NCBI RefSeq assembly: GCF_019703515.2
Contig: NC_059362.1
Coordinates: forward strand, 44,815,826-44,879,825
Direction of reading: 5' to 3'
Origin: Myxocyprinus asiaticus
Taxonomy: Eukaryota > Chordata > Actinopteri > Cypriniformes > Catostomidae
DNA length: 64,000 nucleotides
Below are positions 46,560 through 58,124 of this stretch, in pieces. The notes under the pieces were generated by a model. It had not been told where the DNA came from. It ran no database searches and saw only the letters and a program-made list of their open reading frames with translations. Every line of letters begins with the position of its first letter. Position 1 is the first letter of the stretch. The position numbers were made by a program, and so were the translations under genes.

Positions 46560-46710
46560 ATTTTGATTAATTGTGCAGCCCAGAAAGTATAGTGAAATCA
46601 GTCTCATGATGGACTAAAATAGTGCATTGAAATCATTTTAATTTTATACCACCCGTAAAATCATCGGGATTATATCGTGAATATTTTATATTTCTCCCAG
46701 CCCTAATCAA
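46560..46710. mobile_element. hAT-like MITE ends
   Basis: TTGATTAATTGTGCAGCCCA near 46563-46582 and AAATCATCGGGATTATATCG with CTCCCAGCCCTAA at about 46661-46706 are the same pair of right-end motifs as at 2860-3006, in the same order and similar spacing (about 125-130 bases). Confidence 0.5.
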
Positions 46711-47759
46711 GTGGAGACCCAACAAAAATTGTTTATTGTGCAAAAGTAACAAAAATGTCCTTTAAAATAATAAAATTACTAATCATGATGATTTGTTGAT
46801 GTTTGGATTCTGTTGCTTTCTTTAGAAAAGCATTTTACTATAGGCTTGTATTTTTTTAATAACTATTTATACAGTGATTTGTCCTGTACCTTTTGCACTA
46901 GAGCATCAGTGATTCCTCAAAGTGTCTAGTGTCTTGTTAACTTGTACGATTTTTGCATGGCGGATGACACAACAGGCAAAAAACCAAAAAAAACAATCCT
47001 TATATTTACGCAAGGACCTGAGCCATATATATGGACGAGGATACCATAGAGACGTGGGGGTGAGCTCTTTTGACTTGGGCCAGTAAGTAACCACCTAATG
47101 TAACAACAACCCATATAATTCTAGTATCCAAATAGAAACATGCTCAAAAACATTCAGAACACTTGAGCAACAGCATACAGTACCAATACTCTTGCTATGG
47201 TATTTCTTCCAAAAAATGTCATATCTTTTGTTCAAATCTGTGATCACCAAGAAAGGTTTACTTCATCGCACCAGTTTTAATGATTGTATGTGGTGCATTT
47301 CAAGGTATTGAAAGGACTTATGAGTTTTTTCATACAAGAGACAAATTCATTATCATTCAAGCAGTGCTATTGCAGGGTGTCATATCTATACATACACAAA
47401 GCTTTTTCTCTCTGTGAGCGCCCCATAAACAAACAAATAATAGAGCAATTCAATTATTGGCCTTCAGTGGGAGGATGTCAATAACGTTGACTCAGAATGT
47501 ATCTTAAAACATCAGGGCTTGTAAATAGAGAAAGCACTTACAGAGTTTGGAATGATATGAGGGTAAATAATGTCAGAATTGTAATTTTTTGGTGAACTAT
47601 TCCTTTAAGAGCCTCTGTAAGGGTTGGATTGCAGTTTATTCCATTTTATTCAACCAACTCAAATTTAAGTAAATATCTAGGAATAGGAACTGGTCGTTTG
47701 ACGGATTGGTGCTCCATATGCTAGCGAGCCACTGTCGAGCTCCAGAGCTATAAGAGGTG

Positions 47760-47762
<3 letters not shown>
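46711..47762. other. No supported gene; MITE end at 47540-47612
   Basis: TGATATGAGGGTAAATAATG through GGTGAACTATTCCTTTAAGA (47540-47612) is the right end of the TTAA-type MITE family. The rest is unrecognised. Confidence 0.5.

Positions 47763-47831
<69 letters not shown>
47763..47831. repeat. TA microsatellite
   Basis: About 34 uninterrupted TA units. Confidence 0.98.
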
Positions 47832-47834
<3 letters not shown>

Positions 47835-48189
47835 CATATAAATAAATCCTCAGGGAAAACAGGGTCATTCCCAAAAGAACCAGCAGCTCAGTGGTTTCCA
47901 TGGCACTAACGATTCATAAATCAAACGTTGAGCTGCCTAATATCATAAAGTACATAGAGAGGCTTCCAGGGCCAATGCTGTATGTGCAATAAACTTAAAA
48001 CCCAGCGGCATCAAACTACTGAAGAGTCCTTACCACACACCACAACAAAAAAACAATCTTGCATACAAGTGGATCTTAACTGGTGGGTTGTGACCCAAAG
48101 ATGGATCAAATTTCTATTCTTATAGTGTTGTGGACAGGGAAAAAACAATGCGATATAATAAAATGCATCTAACCATATAATAAATTGTA
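47832..48189. other. No recognisable feature
   Basis: Nothing recognised. Confidence 0.5.
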
Positions 48190-48858
48190 AATAGTTAAAG
48201 GGATAGTTTACCCAAAAATGAAAATTCTCTCATCATTTACTCACCCTCATGCCATCCCAGATGTGTGTGACTTTCTTTGTTCTACAGAACACAAATGAAG
48301 ATTTTAAGAAGAATATCTCAGCTCTGTAGGTCCATACAATGCAAGTGAACTTTGAAGATTAAAAAAAACACATAAAGGAAGCATAAATATAATCCATATG
48401 ACTCTAGTGGTTAAATCCATATCTTCAGAAAATATGTGATAGGTGTAGGTGAGAAACAGATCAATATTTAAGTCCTTTTTTTGCCATAAATTCTCCTCCC
48501 TGCCCAGTAGGTGGCGATATGCACGAAGAATACAAATCGCCAAAAACAAAAGAAGAAGAATGTGAAAGTGAAAGTGGAGATTTATAGTGGAAAAAAACAC
48601 TTAAATATTGATCTGTTTCTCACCCACACCTATCATATCGCTTCTGAAGACATAAATTTAATCACTGGAGTCTTATGGGTTACTTTTTTGCTGCCTTTAT
48701 GTGCTTTTTGGGTTCAAAGTTCACTTGCATTGAATGGACCTACAGAGTTGAGATATTCTTCTAAAAGTCCTTATTTGTGTTCTGCACAAGAAAGAACGTC
48801 ATACACATCTGGGATGGCATGAGGGTGAGTAAACGACGAGTCTATCCCTTTAAGCTAT
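48190..48858. mobile_element. Long-palindrome TTAA-type MITE, most complete copy
   Basis: Left TTAAAGGGATAGTTTACCCA at about 48196-48215, right GAGTAAACGACGAGTCTATC then CCTTTAA near 48827-48855. The two arms pair over most of their length: for example CAGATGTGTGTGACTTTCTT with GAACGTCATACACATCTGGG, TCTGTAGGTCCATACAATGC with GCATTGAATGGACCTACAGA, and GTGAGAAACAGATCAATATT with AATATTGATCTGTTTCTCAC. The loop, near 48490-48590, includes GTAGGTGGCGATATGCACGA. No coding potential. TTAA at the ends suggests piggyBac-like targeting, but this is inference. Confidence 0.85.
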
Positions 48859-49028
48859 TTAAAAGCAAGGAGAACATGCTTCCTATATATGTTTTTGTGA
48901 CATCAAAGGCTGTACGTCCAATCAAACTCTATGGTATATATTTTGGTGCAAATTCCTCTGTCACTTGGTAATATTTTAACCAAAAATGTGCTTCATATAG
49001 TAACATCCAAATTAACTGGTTAAATTCA

Positions 49029-49033
49029 AGAAA

Positions 49034-49067
<34 letters not shown>
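49029..49067. repeat. AAT trinucleotide run
   Basis: ATAATAATA for about 38 bases. Similar runs lie at 50098-50125 and 50377-50405. Confidence 0.95.
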
Positions 49068-49917
49068 TACATGTCTGAATCAACCCGACTACATTAGGTT
49101 TAACCAACAAAACTCATTTTTAAATTGCTGCTTAAGGCAACAATTTCAGGTTACTACTTTTTAAAGGGTAGTTCAATGGCATGCCGACCACAAACTATTA
49201 GTTCTAAACTACTTGTGTTTGTCATTTTAAATGAGTTGATATGTGCTGTAAGGTTGACAAACAGTGGAGTCCACATTAAAAAATGTAAACATGGAAATAA
49301 ACATATTAAAATTATTAGAATTTTGAACAATTGAAAACAAAGAAATAGTATGCTGTGAATTGAAAAAATAAATGTTTTTAAATCAGCACTGTTTCTTGGT
49401 CACTGATCAAATAAGCAAATTTGCGACATTTCATTAAAGCAAAAGGTGGACACCAGATAATACATTCTGAAATTCAAGTACATTTTTCAGTTTAACTTTT
49501 CACTCTTATTGTGACGTTGATAATATAATTTGTAATACAAACTATGTAGAATGCTAAATGGAATCATTTTCACTCAGACTTTTGCAGCTCACTGTTTGTT
49601 CATAAAGCAACAGATTTCATATTAATTTAATTGCTCATCTCACCTAAGCGTTCAGTCGCTGTCCGTGGTGCTGAATTGACGGAATGACGCTTTTAATCCA
49701 GCAGGAGTCGGAAACCCCTTCAAAATCTGATTCCATGAGGTTTCACAGTATTAAAATCCAACTCGTTTAGTGACACTGTAGCTCTAAAGAAGCATAATGT
49801 CGAAAATAAAAGACTCAGAAACAAACGTTGGTGAATAGAAAAAGCCCGTGTGGTTTTTCAGCTCGACTAACCTCACGAGCTCGCAGCTGTGCTCAAATGA
49901 AATCCCGATGCAACTGG

Positions 49918-49960
<43 letters not shown>

Positions 49961-50374
49961 CTTTCTCTACTTCAATTCAGTGTACTGTACATTTGTATTG
50001 CCAAAGCAGTACAAAAAAGTAAAATAAAATTACAATAGCAATAATACAATGTTATAAGCCTATATAATATTGCCAATTATTGCCTAAAAAATCAATCATA
50101 ATAATAATATTAATAATAATAATAAAATAAATAAATACAAAATATTGGTTCTGCTGCTTTGTTGTTGTGGTGACATTAGATTATTTGATTTATTTTTTTA
50201 ATCATTTTTTTTTTAAAACTGACTATTTCAGTGAATTAAAATGGCAAAAATGTAAAATAAAGTACCAATAGTGAAAATGGAATAAACAAGTAAACTAATA
50301 AATATAGCCTATTATAAATAAAATAAAACGATTTGCATTTACTGAAGTAAATACATGTGCTTGTCAGGCAATAC

Positions 50375-50404
<30 letters not shown>
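49068..50404. other. No supported gene; CT microsatellite at 49919-49955
   Basis: About eighteen CT units at 49919-49955. Otherwise AT-rich with many imperfect ATA/AAT runs and no recognisable gene. Confidence 0.5.
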
Positions 50405-50406
<2 letters not shown>

Positions 50407-50746
50407 GGTAAGGCAAGTTTATTTATATAGCTCATTTCATACACAATGGCAATTCAAAGTGCTTTACATAAAAATGATTAACAAAAATACAAGATACATA
50501 ATTTTTTTATTTTATTTATAAACCAATTAAGAACATGAAATAAGAATAAAATGCAATAAAATAAATAAATATAAAAGTTAAAATGATTCAAATGATTCAA
50601 ATGAATAAAAAGGAAAAATAATAAATGTTGTTTACCTTACCTGGTACAGCAGAGGATAACTAAATTGTTAAATAAAAAAGTTAAAATGTTTAAAATGAAT
50701 ACAGAAATAAAATGATGCAATGCAATCAGTAAATGCATCATAGTGC

Positions 50747-50995
50747 TCAGTGAATAATTGCACAGCTAAACAAATGTGTTTTCAGTCTAGACTTGAATGT
50801 GACTACTGCTGGAGAACACCTGACCTCTTCTGGAAGCTGGTTCCAGCTGTGAATGGTATAATAACTAAATGCAGTCTCACCTTGTTTTGAGTGAACCCTT
50901 GATATTTTCAAACTGACTTGATTCTTATGATCTGAGAGGTCTGTTAGGTTTATATTCAACTAGCATATCTGCAATGTATTTAGGTCCTACACCAT
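50747..50995 (-). pseudogene. LINE 2 C-terminal fragment
   Basis: Reads SKQGETAFSYYTIHSWNQLP, then EEVRCSPAVVTFKSRLKTHL, the conserved end of ORF2 proteins of the L2/CR1-like fish LINEs. It follows the reverse transcriptase after several stops and frameshifts between 50995 and 51506. Confidence 0.8.
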
Positions 50996-51506
50996 TTAGT
51001 TATTTATAAACGAGTAATAGTACTTTAAAATCAATTCCAAATGTAACTGGAAGCCAGTGTAAAGACATGAGGACTGGAGTAATATGCTCTGATTTTTTTG
51101 GTTCTGTTGAGAATCCTGGCAGTGGCATTCTGAATGAGCTGCAGGTGTCTAATGGTCTTTTTGGAAGCGTGGTGAGAAGTCCATTGACGTAGTCTACCCT
51201 ACTGGTGATGAATGCATGAACAAGTTTCTCTAAGTCTTGACTGGATACAAAACATCTAATTCTCGATATATTTTTTTAGATGATAGTAGGTTGGTTTAGT
51301 TCTTGCTTTGATGTGACTACTGAAACTAAGGTCTGACTCCAAAATGACACCAAGATTCCTGACTTGATTTTTTGTTTTTTGACCTTGGAGTCAAGGTATG
51401 TGTTCACCTTGGGAATTTCGCCTTTGTTGCCAAATACAATGATCTCTGTCTAGTCGTTTAACTGAAGGAAGTTTTGGTACATCCAGCTGTTAATTTCATC
51501 AATGCA

Positions 51507-52794
51507 CTAGCACAGAGAGTCTATGGGGCTGTAGTCATTTGGTGATAGGGCTAGGTAAATCTGGGTGTCGTCTGCATAGATATGGTATGCACTTTGGTTC
51601 TTTTTCATAATTTGACCTAGTGGAAGCATATATAGGTTGAACAGGAGCAGTGCAAGAATTGAGCCTAGTGGTATTCCACATGTCATGGATGTCCAGTCAG
51701 ATTCATAGTTGCCTATGTTCACATAGTAACCCCTCCCAACTAGATATGACCTGAACAAGCTGAGGACCATCCCAGAGAGCCCTACCCAGTTTTTCAGTCT
51801 GTCTAGGAGAATGTTGTGGTCAACAGTGTCAAAGGCAGCACTGAGATCTAGTAATACCGGCACTGATACAGTATTTAGAATATCATTAAGTATCTTTATA
51901 AGAGCCGTCTCTGTGATGTGCGGTTGGAAACCAGACTGGAAATAGTCCAAGTAGCCATTTGAGTTTAAGAATTTGTTCATCTGATTGAAAACAACCTTTT
52001 CAATGATCTTGTCTATTAAAGGAAGATTTGAAATTGGTCTGTAGTTGTTTAATATAGAGTTATCCAGATTGCTCTTTTTTAAAAGGGGCTTGACAACTGC
52101 AGTTTTTAGGGACTTCAGAAACGTGCCTGAAAGGAATGACGCATTTACCATTTCTAACAGATCTTTTTCCAGAGAGTTAAACACATTTTTGAGAAATGAT
52201 CTGGGGAGTGTGTCAAGATAGCAGGTCGACGTTTTAAGATGCTGTACTATTTCTTCCAAGGTTTTGCCATCAGTTGCCTCAAAATCAGACATAGTGACTA
52301 ATTTCTGAAGTTTTTGTGGTGGGTTCTCTCTGACCTCAGTGCAACATGAGGACGAGCTGATCGCCATTTTAATTTCATTGATCTTCTTCATGAAAAATGA
52401 TGCAAATTTGTTGCATTTGCTGTCAGACTGCATTTCACAGGAACCTGTGTTGGGGGGTTAGTTAGTCTCTCTGCAGTAGCAAAAAGATAATGTTTGAGAA
52501 GAAAGTCTGCCTAGCTGTACCTAGTTCCAAACTGAAAGCATGAAGGCTGTCTTTATAGATGTTATAATGGACTTCAAGTTTTGTTTTCCACCACATTCGT
52601 TCTGCTTTCCTGCATTTTCTTTTCATGTTTTGTACTGCTATTGTGTTTCTCCAAGGTGCTTTATGCCTGCCAGTACTCTTCCTGACCTTAACAGGAGCAA
52701 TGCCATCAATAGCTTTTGAGTTAAAGTTATCGAGGAGAACATAAACACAGTCTGCAGTTATACTTGGTGTCATAGATACAGCCTTCATAAATTC
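51507..52794 (-). pseudogene. LINE 2 linker and reverse transcriptase
   Basis: A 308-codon open run covers the reverse transcriptase: LKTAVVKPLLKKSNLD, NYRPISNLPLIDKIIEKVVF, VPVLLDLSAAFDTVDHNILL (catalytic Asp), CGIPLGSILALLLFNLY and HIYADDTQIYLALS (catalytic YADD). The B-motif GIPLGSILALLLF departs from the usual GVPQGSVLGPLLF at the conserved Gln and Gly, which would probably harm activity. Frame closes at a TAG after SPIDSLC and homology continues past it. Upstream, 52462-52794 holds the linker (FNSKAIDGIAPVKVRKSTGR, HKAPWRNTI), separated by a frame change. Inactive. Confidence 0.88.
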
Positions 52795-53661
52795 CAACAC
52801 ACTCTCATGGCGAAATCGGCAGGATTCGTACGACTTTTCTAAATTTGGCTAATTCGTATGATATCGTGCGACTGCACTCTTTTGAATTCCTACGACTTTC
52901 ACTACAGCCAATGACGTTGCTGAACATCGTTTCCATCTAATATGCGACAGTTTCTTGCTTCTTTCACACACAACAGATTCCTGTCATGTTTACAGACTCT
53001 ACTGATTGGTTAAGTTTAGATAAGGGGTTTGGGTGAGGGCATAATATTTATAAATATGTCCTTAATGGGGGAGGCCTGGATAGTTCAGTGGTAAAAGACG
53101 CTGGCTAGCACCCCTAGAGTTCGCTAGTTCGCTAGTTCGAATCCCAGGGCGTGCTGAGTGACTCCAGCCAGGTCTCCTAAGCAACCAAATTGGCCCGGTT
53201 GCTAGGGAGGGTAGAGTCACATGGGGTAACCTCCTCATGGTCGCTATAATGTGGTTCATTCTCGGTGGGGTGCGTGGTGAGTTGAGCGTGGATGCTGCGG
53301 TGGATGGCGTGAAGCCTCCACACGTGCTATGTCTCCGTGGCAACGTGCTCAACAAGCTACACGATAAGACGCGGTCTCAGATGCGGTCTCAGACGCGGAG
53401 GCAGCTGGGATTCTTCCTCCACCACCTGGATTGAGGTGAATCACTATGTGACCACGAGGACTTAAAAGTGCACTGGGGACCACGAGGACGTGCACTGGGA
53501 ACTGGGCGTTCCAAATTGGGTAAAAAAGGAAAAAAAATAAAAAATAAAAATAAATAAATAAAAGTATGTCTTTAATGCCTCGTGCGTGGAACTCGCGCTT
53601 CCGCATTACGAGTTTATACGAACAACATCATGCGAGACCATATTTTCATGAGATTGGGTTG
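52795..53661. mobile_element. MITE inside LINE 2, with 8-bp target duplication
   Basis: Ends CAACACACTCTCATGG on the left and CATGAGATTGGGTTG on the right (inverted CAACCCAATCTCATG; 12 of 15 matching). Perfect target duplication ATAAATTC at 52787-52794 and 53662-53669. Internal sequence contains ATTCGTACGACTTTTCTAAA and TCGTATGATATCGTGCGACT. It is itself split by a SINE (53068-53564); without that it would be about 360 bases. Related to the elements ending at 27119 and 30716. Confidence 0.9.
53068..53564 (+). mobile_element. tRNA-derived SINE (HAmo-like) inside the MITE
   Basis: Starts GGGGAGGCCTGGATAGTTCA; A box TAGTTCAGTGG at 53081-53091 and a perfect B box GTTCGAATCCC at 53135-53145 (preceded by GTTCGCTA twice). 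A long tRNA-unrelated body follows (ACCAAATTGGCCCGGTTGCT, ACCTCCTCATGGTCGCTATA) and an AAATAAA-rich tail. Target duplication TATGTCCTTAATG (53055-53067) and TATGTCTTTAATG (53565-53577), 12 of 13. The likeness to the HAmo family of carps is from memory and needs a search. It is the youngest layer of this nest. Confidence 0.9.
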
Positions 53662-53689
53662 ATAAATTCTATATTAGTATTCTCATTTA

Positions 53690-54469
53690 TGTAACTCTTT
53701 TTGACAGAAACAGATGTTACTTCAATGGCCGGAGAAATCCATATTTCAAAGAAAATACAGAAATGGTCAGATAGCGCAACATCCTTATTAATAGTGGATT
53801 AAATGTTCAGACCCTTGCTAATGAGCAGATCAAGAGTGTGTCCATGATTGTGTGTGGGTCCATCTACATGCTGAGACAGATCAAAAGTGTTTAAAACTGT
53901 TGAGAGTTCTTTTGCAGTGTTGTGTTCAGGATTCTCTAAATGAATGTTGAAGTCCCCAACAGTCAAATTCAGAGGAAGTTGCTGATAACAGTTCTGTAAA
54001 ATCATCAACAAATATAAATAATTATAAATAGAATGCGTGGAGCACCTTTTAGTACAATACTTATATATTCAAAGGTCAAGCAATCACCATGTGACACTTG
54101 CTTGCATTGAAAGACATCTTTAAATATCGCAGCTAATCCTCCACCTCTCCTAACAGCTCTACAGACACTCATAAAAGTAAAGTTTGGAGGGGCTGATTCA
54201 TTGAGGACTGTTGCACTGAAGCTGTTATCTAACCAAGTTTCATTAAGAAACATAAAATCCAGGTTGTTTGTGGCGATGACTAAAAATGACTTGTTGTTAA
54301 GTGAGCGGATGTTTAAAAGTGCTAACTTGACAGTATCTGTTTTTGGCCCCACAGCAATCTCGGATTGGCGTTTAATAGGCAACAGATTAGATAGGTTTGC
54401 CATATGTTTTGAGAAGGCCTTAGTCTTTCTATCACTTAACATAACAGATATAAGGAAAGCTACAGGCAC
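53690..54469 (-). pseudogene. LINE 2 AP-endonuclease pseudogene
   Basis: APE-type endonuclease motifs in order: KLALLNIRSLNNKSF, LDFMFLNETWLDNSF (catalytic Glu in ETWL), RRGGGLAAIFKD, a frame change near 54010, LTVGDFNIHLENPE (Asp/Asn of the active site), HNHGHTLDLLISKG, then an in-frame TAA at 53799-53801, and ALSDHFCIFFEIWI with the catalytic S-D-H at 53763-53771. Almost the entire endonuclease is readable with only two disabling changes, so LINE 2 is less decayed than LINE 1. Confidence 0.87.
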
Positions 54470-54702
54470 ATCGTGTTCCCGCTTGTTCTGTTAACATTTG
54501 TAAATGATGCCTCCACTGTAGTGGGACCCGATACATATCACTAAGAGCTGTTATCAGTTGTTTTTTGTTCACCGAGAACAGAAGAAGGACAATGTGTGCC
54601 CTGGCATTGTGGCAGTGGCCAGAGAGCTCTGTCTGAGGGAAGAGGAGGGTCAGCTGGGCCCGCTGGCATTGGTGGTAGAGGGGTCCGCCGTTTTTTTGTG
54701 AC

Positions 54703-54718
54703 TGCAATTTAAGTTATG

Positions 54719-54813
<95 letters not shown>

Positions 54814-54861
54814 GGCAAATTATATTAACATTTACATTATATATACATAACTTAAATTGCA
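54703..54861. repeat. TA array inside a 19-bp inverted repeat
   Basis: TGCAATTTAAGTTATGTAT (54703-54721) and its exact complement (54843-54861) flank a TA microsatellite of about 89 bases (54723-54811) and a short AT-rich segment. The whole can fold into one long hairpin. It may be a small MITE whose TA core expanded. Confidence 0.8.
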
Positions 54862-54931
54862 CAATTAAATTATAGAGTCAATAAATAAAAAAAATGGCAG
54901 AATACTATATATATATATATATATATATAAT

Positions 54932-55531
54932 TTTTTTTTTACTCACCCTCATGCCATTCCAGGAACATGACTTTCTTTCTTTTTTTTTTTTCAGAATACA
55001 AATAAAGATTTTTAGAACAATATTTAAGCTCTGTAGATCCATAAAATGCAAGTGAATGGTGGCCAGAACTCTAAGGCACCAAAAAGCACATAAAGGCAGT
55101 ATAAAAGTAATCCATCAGACTCCAGTGGTTAAATCTATGTCTTTAGAAGCGACATGATAGGTGTGGGTGAGAAACAGATCAATATTTAAGTCCCTTTTTA
55201 CTCTAAATCTCCACTTTCACTTTCAGATATGAAAGTGAAACTAAACAGGCATCACATGTGGCTTTCAGATGTAAAAGTGGAGATTGATAATAAAAAAAAA
55301 AAAAAAGGACTTTAATATTGATCAGTTTCTCAGCCAATCATGTTGCTTCTGAAGACATGGATTTAACCACTGGAGTCTGATGGATTATTTTATGCTGCCT
55401 TTATGTGCTTTTTGGTGCTTCAAAGTTCTGTCCACCATTCACTGCATTGAATGGACCTACAAAGCTACAAATATTCTTCTATAATTTCTCGCTTGTGTTC
55501 AGCAGAAAGAACAAAGTCATACACATCTGAC
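54932..55531. mobile_element. Long-palindrome TTAA-type MITE, second copy
   Basis: TACTCACCCTCATGCCATTC, GATCCATAAAATGCAAGTGA, GTGAGAAACAGATCAATATT, then TATTGATCAGTTTCTCAGCC, GGTGCTTCAAAGTTCTG and AAAGTCATACACATCTG repeat the two arms seen at 48190-48858. The outermost TTAA ends are missing. The loop contains a poly-A of about 15 at 55291-55306. Confidence 0.82.
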
Positions 55532-57296
55532 CACTTCGGATCTCGCCTAGGGCACCAAGTAAGCCAGAACCGCCACTGTTCATTTCGGATGACTGTACTG
55601 TGTTCCACGAGTCCACCTAATTACCTGTCATTTCTTGAGACTGCTTCAGTTCCCGCTCCGTTTTAAACCAACTAGGTTCTGTCTAGCGGTATTGAAGGCA
55701 CACCTCCGACTTTGGAGCTGGCCAATCACAGTGAAGATTTTGGGTTGGCACCTGGGATGGCCAATGGAGCGAACTTTCAGACAGCACTTATTTAAAGGTC
55801 ATTGAAGTACGCAGATACATTTAAAAAAATTAAATCACTTATACTCTTTACTTTTCAAATAAGCTATAGTTTCTGTAATGCAAAAATAAAACAAAAAATG
55901 TTCAAACAAAAGATTAATTAAAAACGAAGAGCTGCAATGTAATGCCATATTTTTTTCTTTTTCTTTTTTTCCCCCTTTTGTCATCTATGGCAAGGCGGGC
56001 TAAATCAAAGGTCATCATGGGCCAACTTTGGCCCACGGGTCCTAGTTTGGGCACCTCTGATTTAAATGAACAGAAAAAAGTGCAAAAAGAAAAAAGCGAA
56101 ATAAAATAACAATAGTGCAAATGGAAAAAACAAGTATTAGCCTATTATAAAATAATATAAAGTAAAGCTATTTGCATTTCCTGGAGTAAATACATGTGCT
56201 TATAAGGTAAGCCAAAATAATAATAATTATAAATAAATAAAATACAAATAAAAATACCATTGGTTCTGCTACTTTGTCGTTGTGGCATCTATAGATTATT
56301 TATTTTTTTTAATATATTTTTTTAATGGATTATAAAAAAAATAGACTATTAATTAATTGAACTGAATAAAGGGGGAAAGTTTATTAAAAATTGTTAAACA
56401 AAATGCACTTATCCTTATAACTTCATGTAGTTTTTGACCTAAAATCCTGATTAAAATCCTGGATGTTGTTTGTCAACTACCCAAATTCAGTATTATCTCC
56501 TAAAGTCACTTAATGAAGACCATTTCTCCTGCGCTCTGTAATTTATTTGGAATGGCACATGCACGGCGGCGGTATTGGAGATTAATTCTTTGATGGTTAT
56601 ATTCAGATTGGGAAATTGGACTGGTGAAACATGAACAGAAAATAATATATGTTAGAAAGCAAAACAACCAACTCAGTGTTATGCCTGTATTTCATTAGAT
56701 TATGTTAAGGCTGAGCAATTTCAGGATTGCAAATTAGGACAACAAACAAGCAACAGATTGTTTATTATTCTCCTGGTATATATAATAAAACAGATTATAG
56801 AAGATGATGCTCAGCAGTAAATGCACAATTGAGTTTATGTGTATAAGTAAATGCATAATGCATAACAGCATTTCGTTTTGTAACAAATATCTCAAGAGTT
56901 TCTGATGTATTCGGTAATACTTGAGTGTAGATATTTATATTTTATTTATTTATTTATTTATTTTTGTCAGGACCATCTCTGTGTCACTTATTCTTAAAAA
57001 TAGTGGATTCTCAAAATCTACATTTTGACACGATTTTTTATGTGAATAAATATAGGTACATTGTTGTTTCAACATTATTTGTACTTCAGACCTTTGTTTT
57101 ATTGGACAAGAAAACTAGCTTCGTACCTTGTGACCCATATTTGGTTTTCGAACATTGAAAATGGGTGAAATTGAACAATTTACGCATGAAGCCACAAAGG
57201 GAACATTTGTTCTAAACCAGAATCTAAAATTATATTAATATATCAATAATACTTCTGGAACTACAGGCACTCCAGCCTTGGAAAAACAACACGAAA
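55532..57296. other. No recognisable feature
   Basis: 1.7 kb without supported gene or repeat. T/C-rich run at 55948-55975; TATT run at 56943-56962. Confidence 0.5.
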
Positions 57297-57299
57297 ATA

Positions 57300-57330
<31 letters not shown>

Positions 57331-57720
57331 TGGTACTCACCACTGGCATACAATGAAACAAGGGGTGCTGAAATCAACTGATTTTATTAATAGTTTTGAT
57401 ACAAAATCATTGGCAAAAATGTTTATTTTAACTCCCCTCTACAAAATAATGGATAACTCAATAAATATTGATCCATGGCTTTAAATATTTTGGCTTTCAT
57501 CATCATTTATGTTTATCTTCCTTCAGACAAAGTATTAAAAAAATTAGAAAATTTCAGCCAGGGAATTTCCTAAAATTTGGTTCATTTGACTATGAAATAA
57601 CCCATTAATTTCTGTGATGAAAACTGTACTGGACTTGGTGAATAAAATGTGTATTGAGGTCATGTGACCACAATGTAATATGTTTGTTGTCATTTGTTGT
57701 GTATTATTTTCTGCTGCCAT

Positions 57721-57721
<1 letters not shown>

Positions 57722-57789
<68 letters not shown>
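57722..57789. repeat. CT microsatellite
   Basis: About 33 CT units with single TTT interruptions; a TA run of about 24 bases lies earlier at 57297-57322. The long serine/leucine frames here (57654-58067 and overlapping) arise from the repeat and are not genes. Confidence 0.97.
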
Positions 57790-58124
57790 TTCTCATTTGT
57801 TCATTTATTCTGGTCAGACATACTGTACAGTCTAGCAGTCTTTCACAATATATGCAGAGAAACACAGTTTGTGCTGTCATTATCTCCTCTTTTCGGTCTG
57901 TCCATTCATCTCTCTGTCTTACTCATCGCACTTTTCCTCTCTCTCAGCACAACTTTCTGCATTCTGTCAAATACCACTTTTTGTCTCCTTACACTCACAC
58001 ACTCTGTTCACCTTTCCTCATACATATCTGTGTAAATCCACAGCAGCTCAATCTTTCTCACAGGTAAATGTTGTTGTTCAGAGATTTCTCTTTTTTGAGG
58101 ATTTTTATTTTTTTATTTTTTAAT

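Larger units (their letters stand above)
50405..54690 (-). mobile_element. Non-LTR retrotransposon (LINE) 2, near full length, split
   Basis: Minus-strand element. Endonuclease at about 54400-53690, then an 867-bp DNA element insert (52795-53661), then linker, reverse transcriptase and C-terminal part to 50747, then a 3' untranslated part ending GGCAAGGTAAGG-like at 50405 (plus strand AGGTAAGGCAAGTTTATTTA). The same 3' end occurs at 42796 and 35039. The 5' boundary near 54690 is approximate. Confidence 0.88.

Noticed and set aside
53068..53150. Possible tRNA gene with perfect B box
   Set aside because: It continues into a 500-bp body with A-rich tail and target duplication, so it is a SINE head.
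57654..58123. Overlapping serine/leucine-rich frames over the CT microsatellite
   Set aside because: They come from the CT repeat, which is open in several frames.
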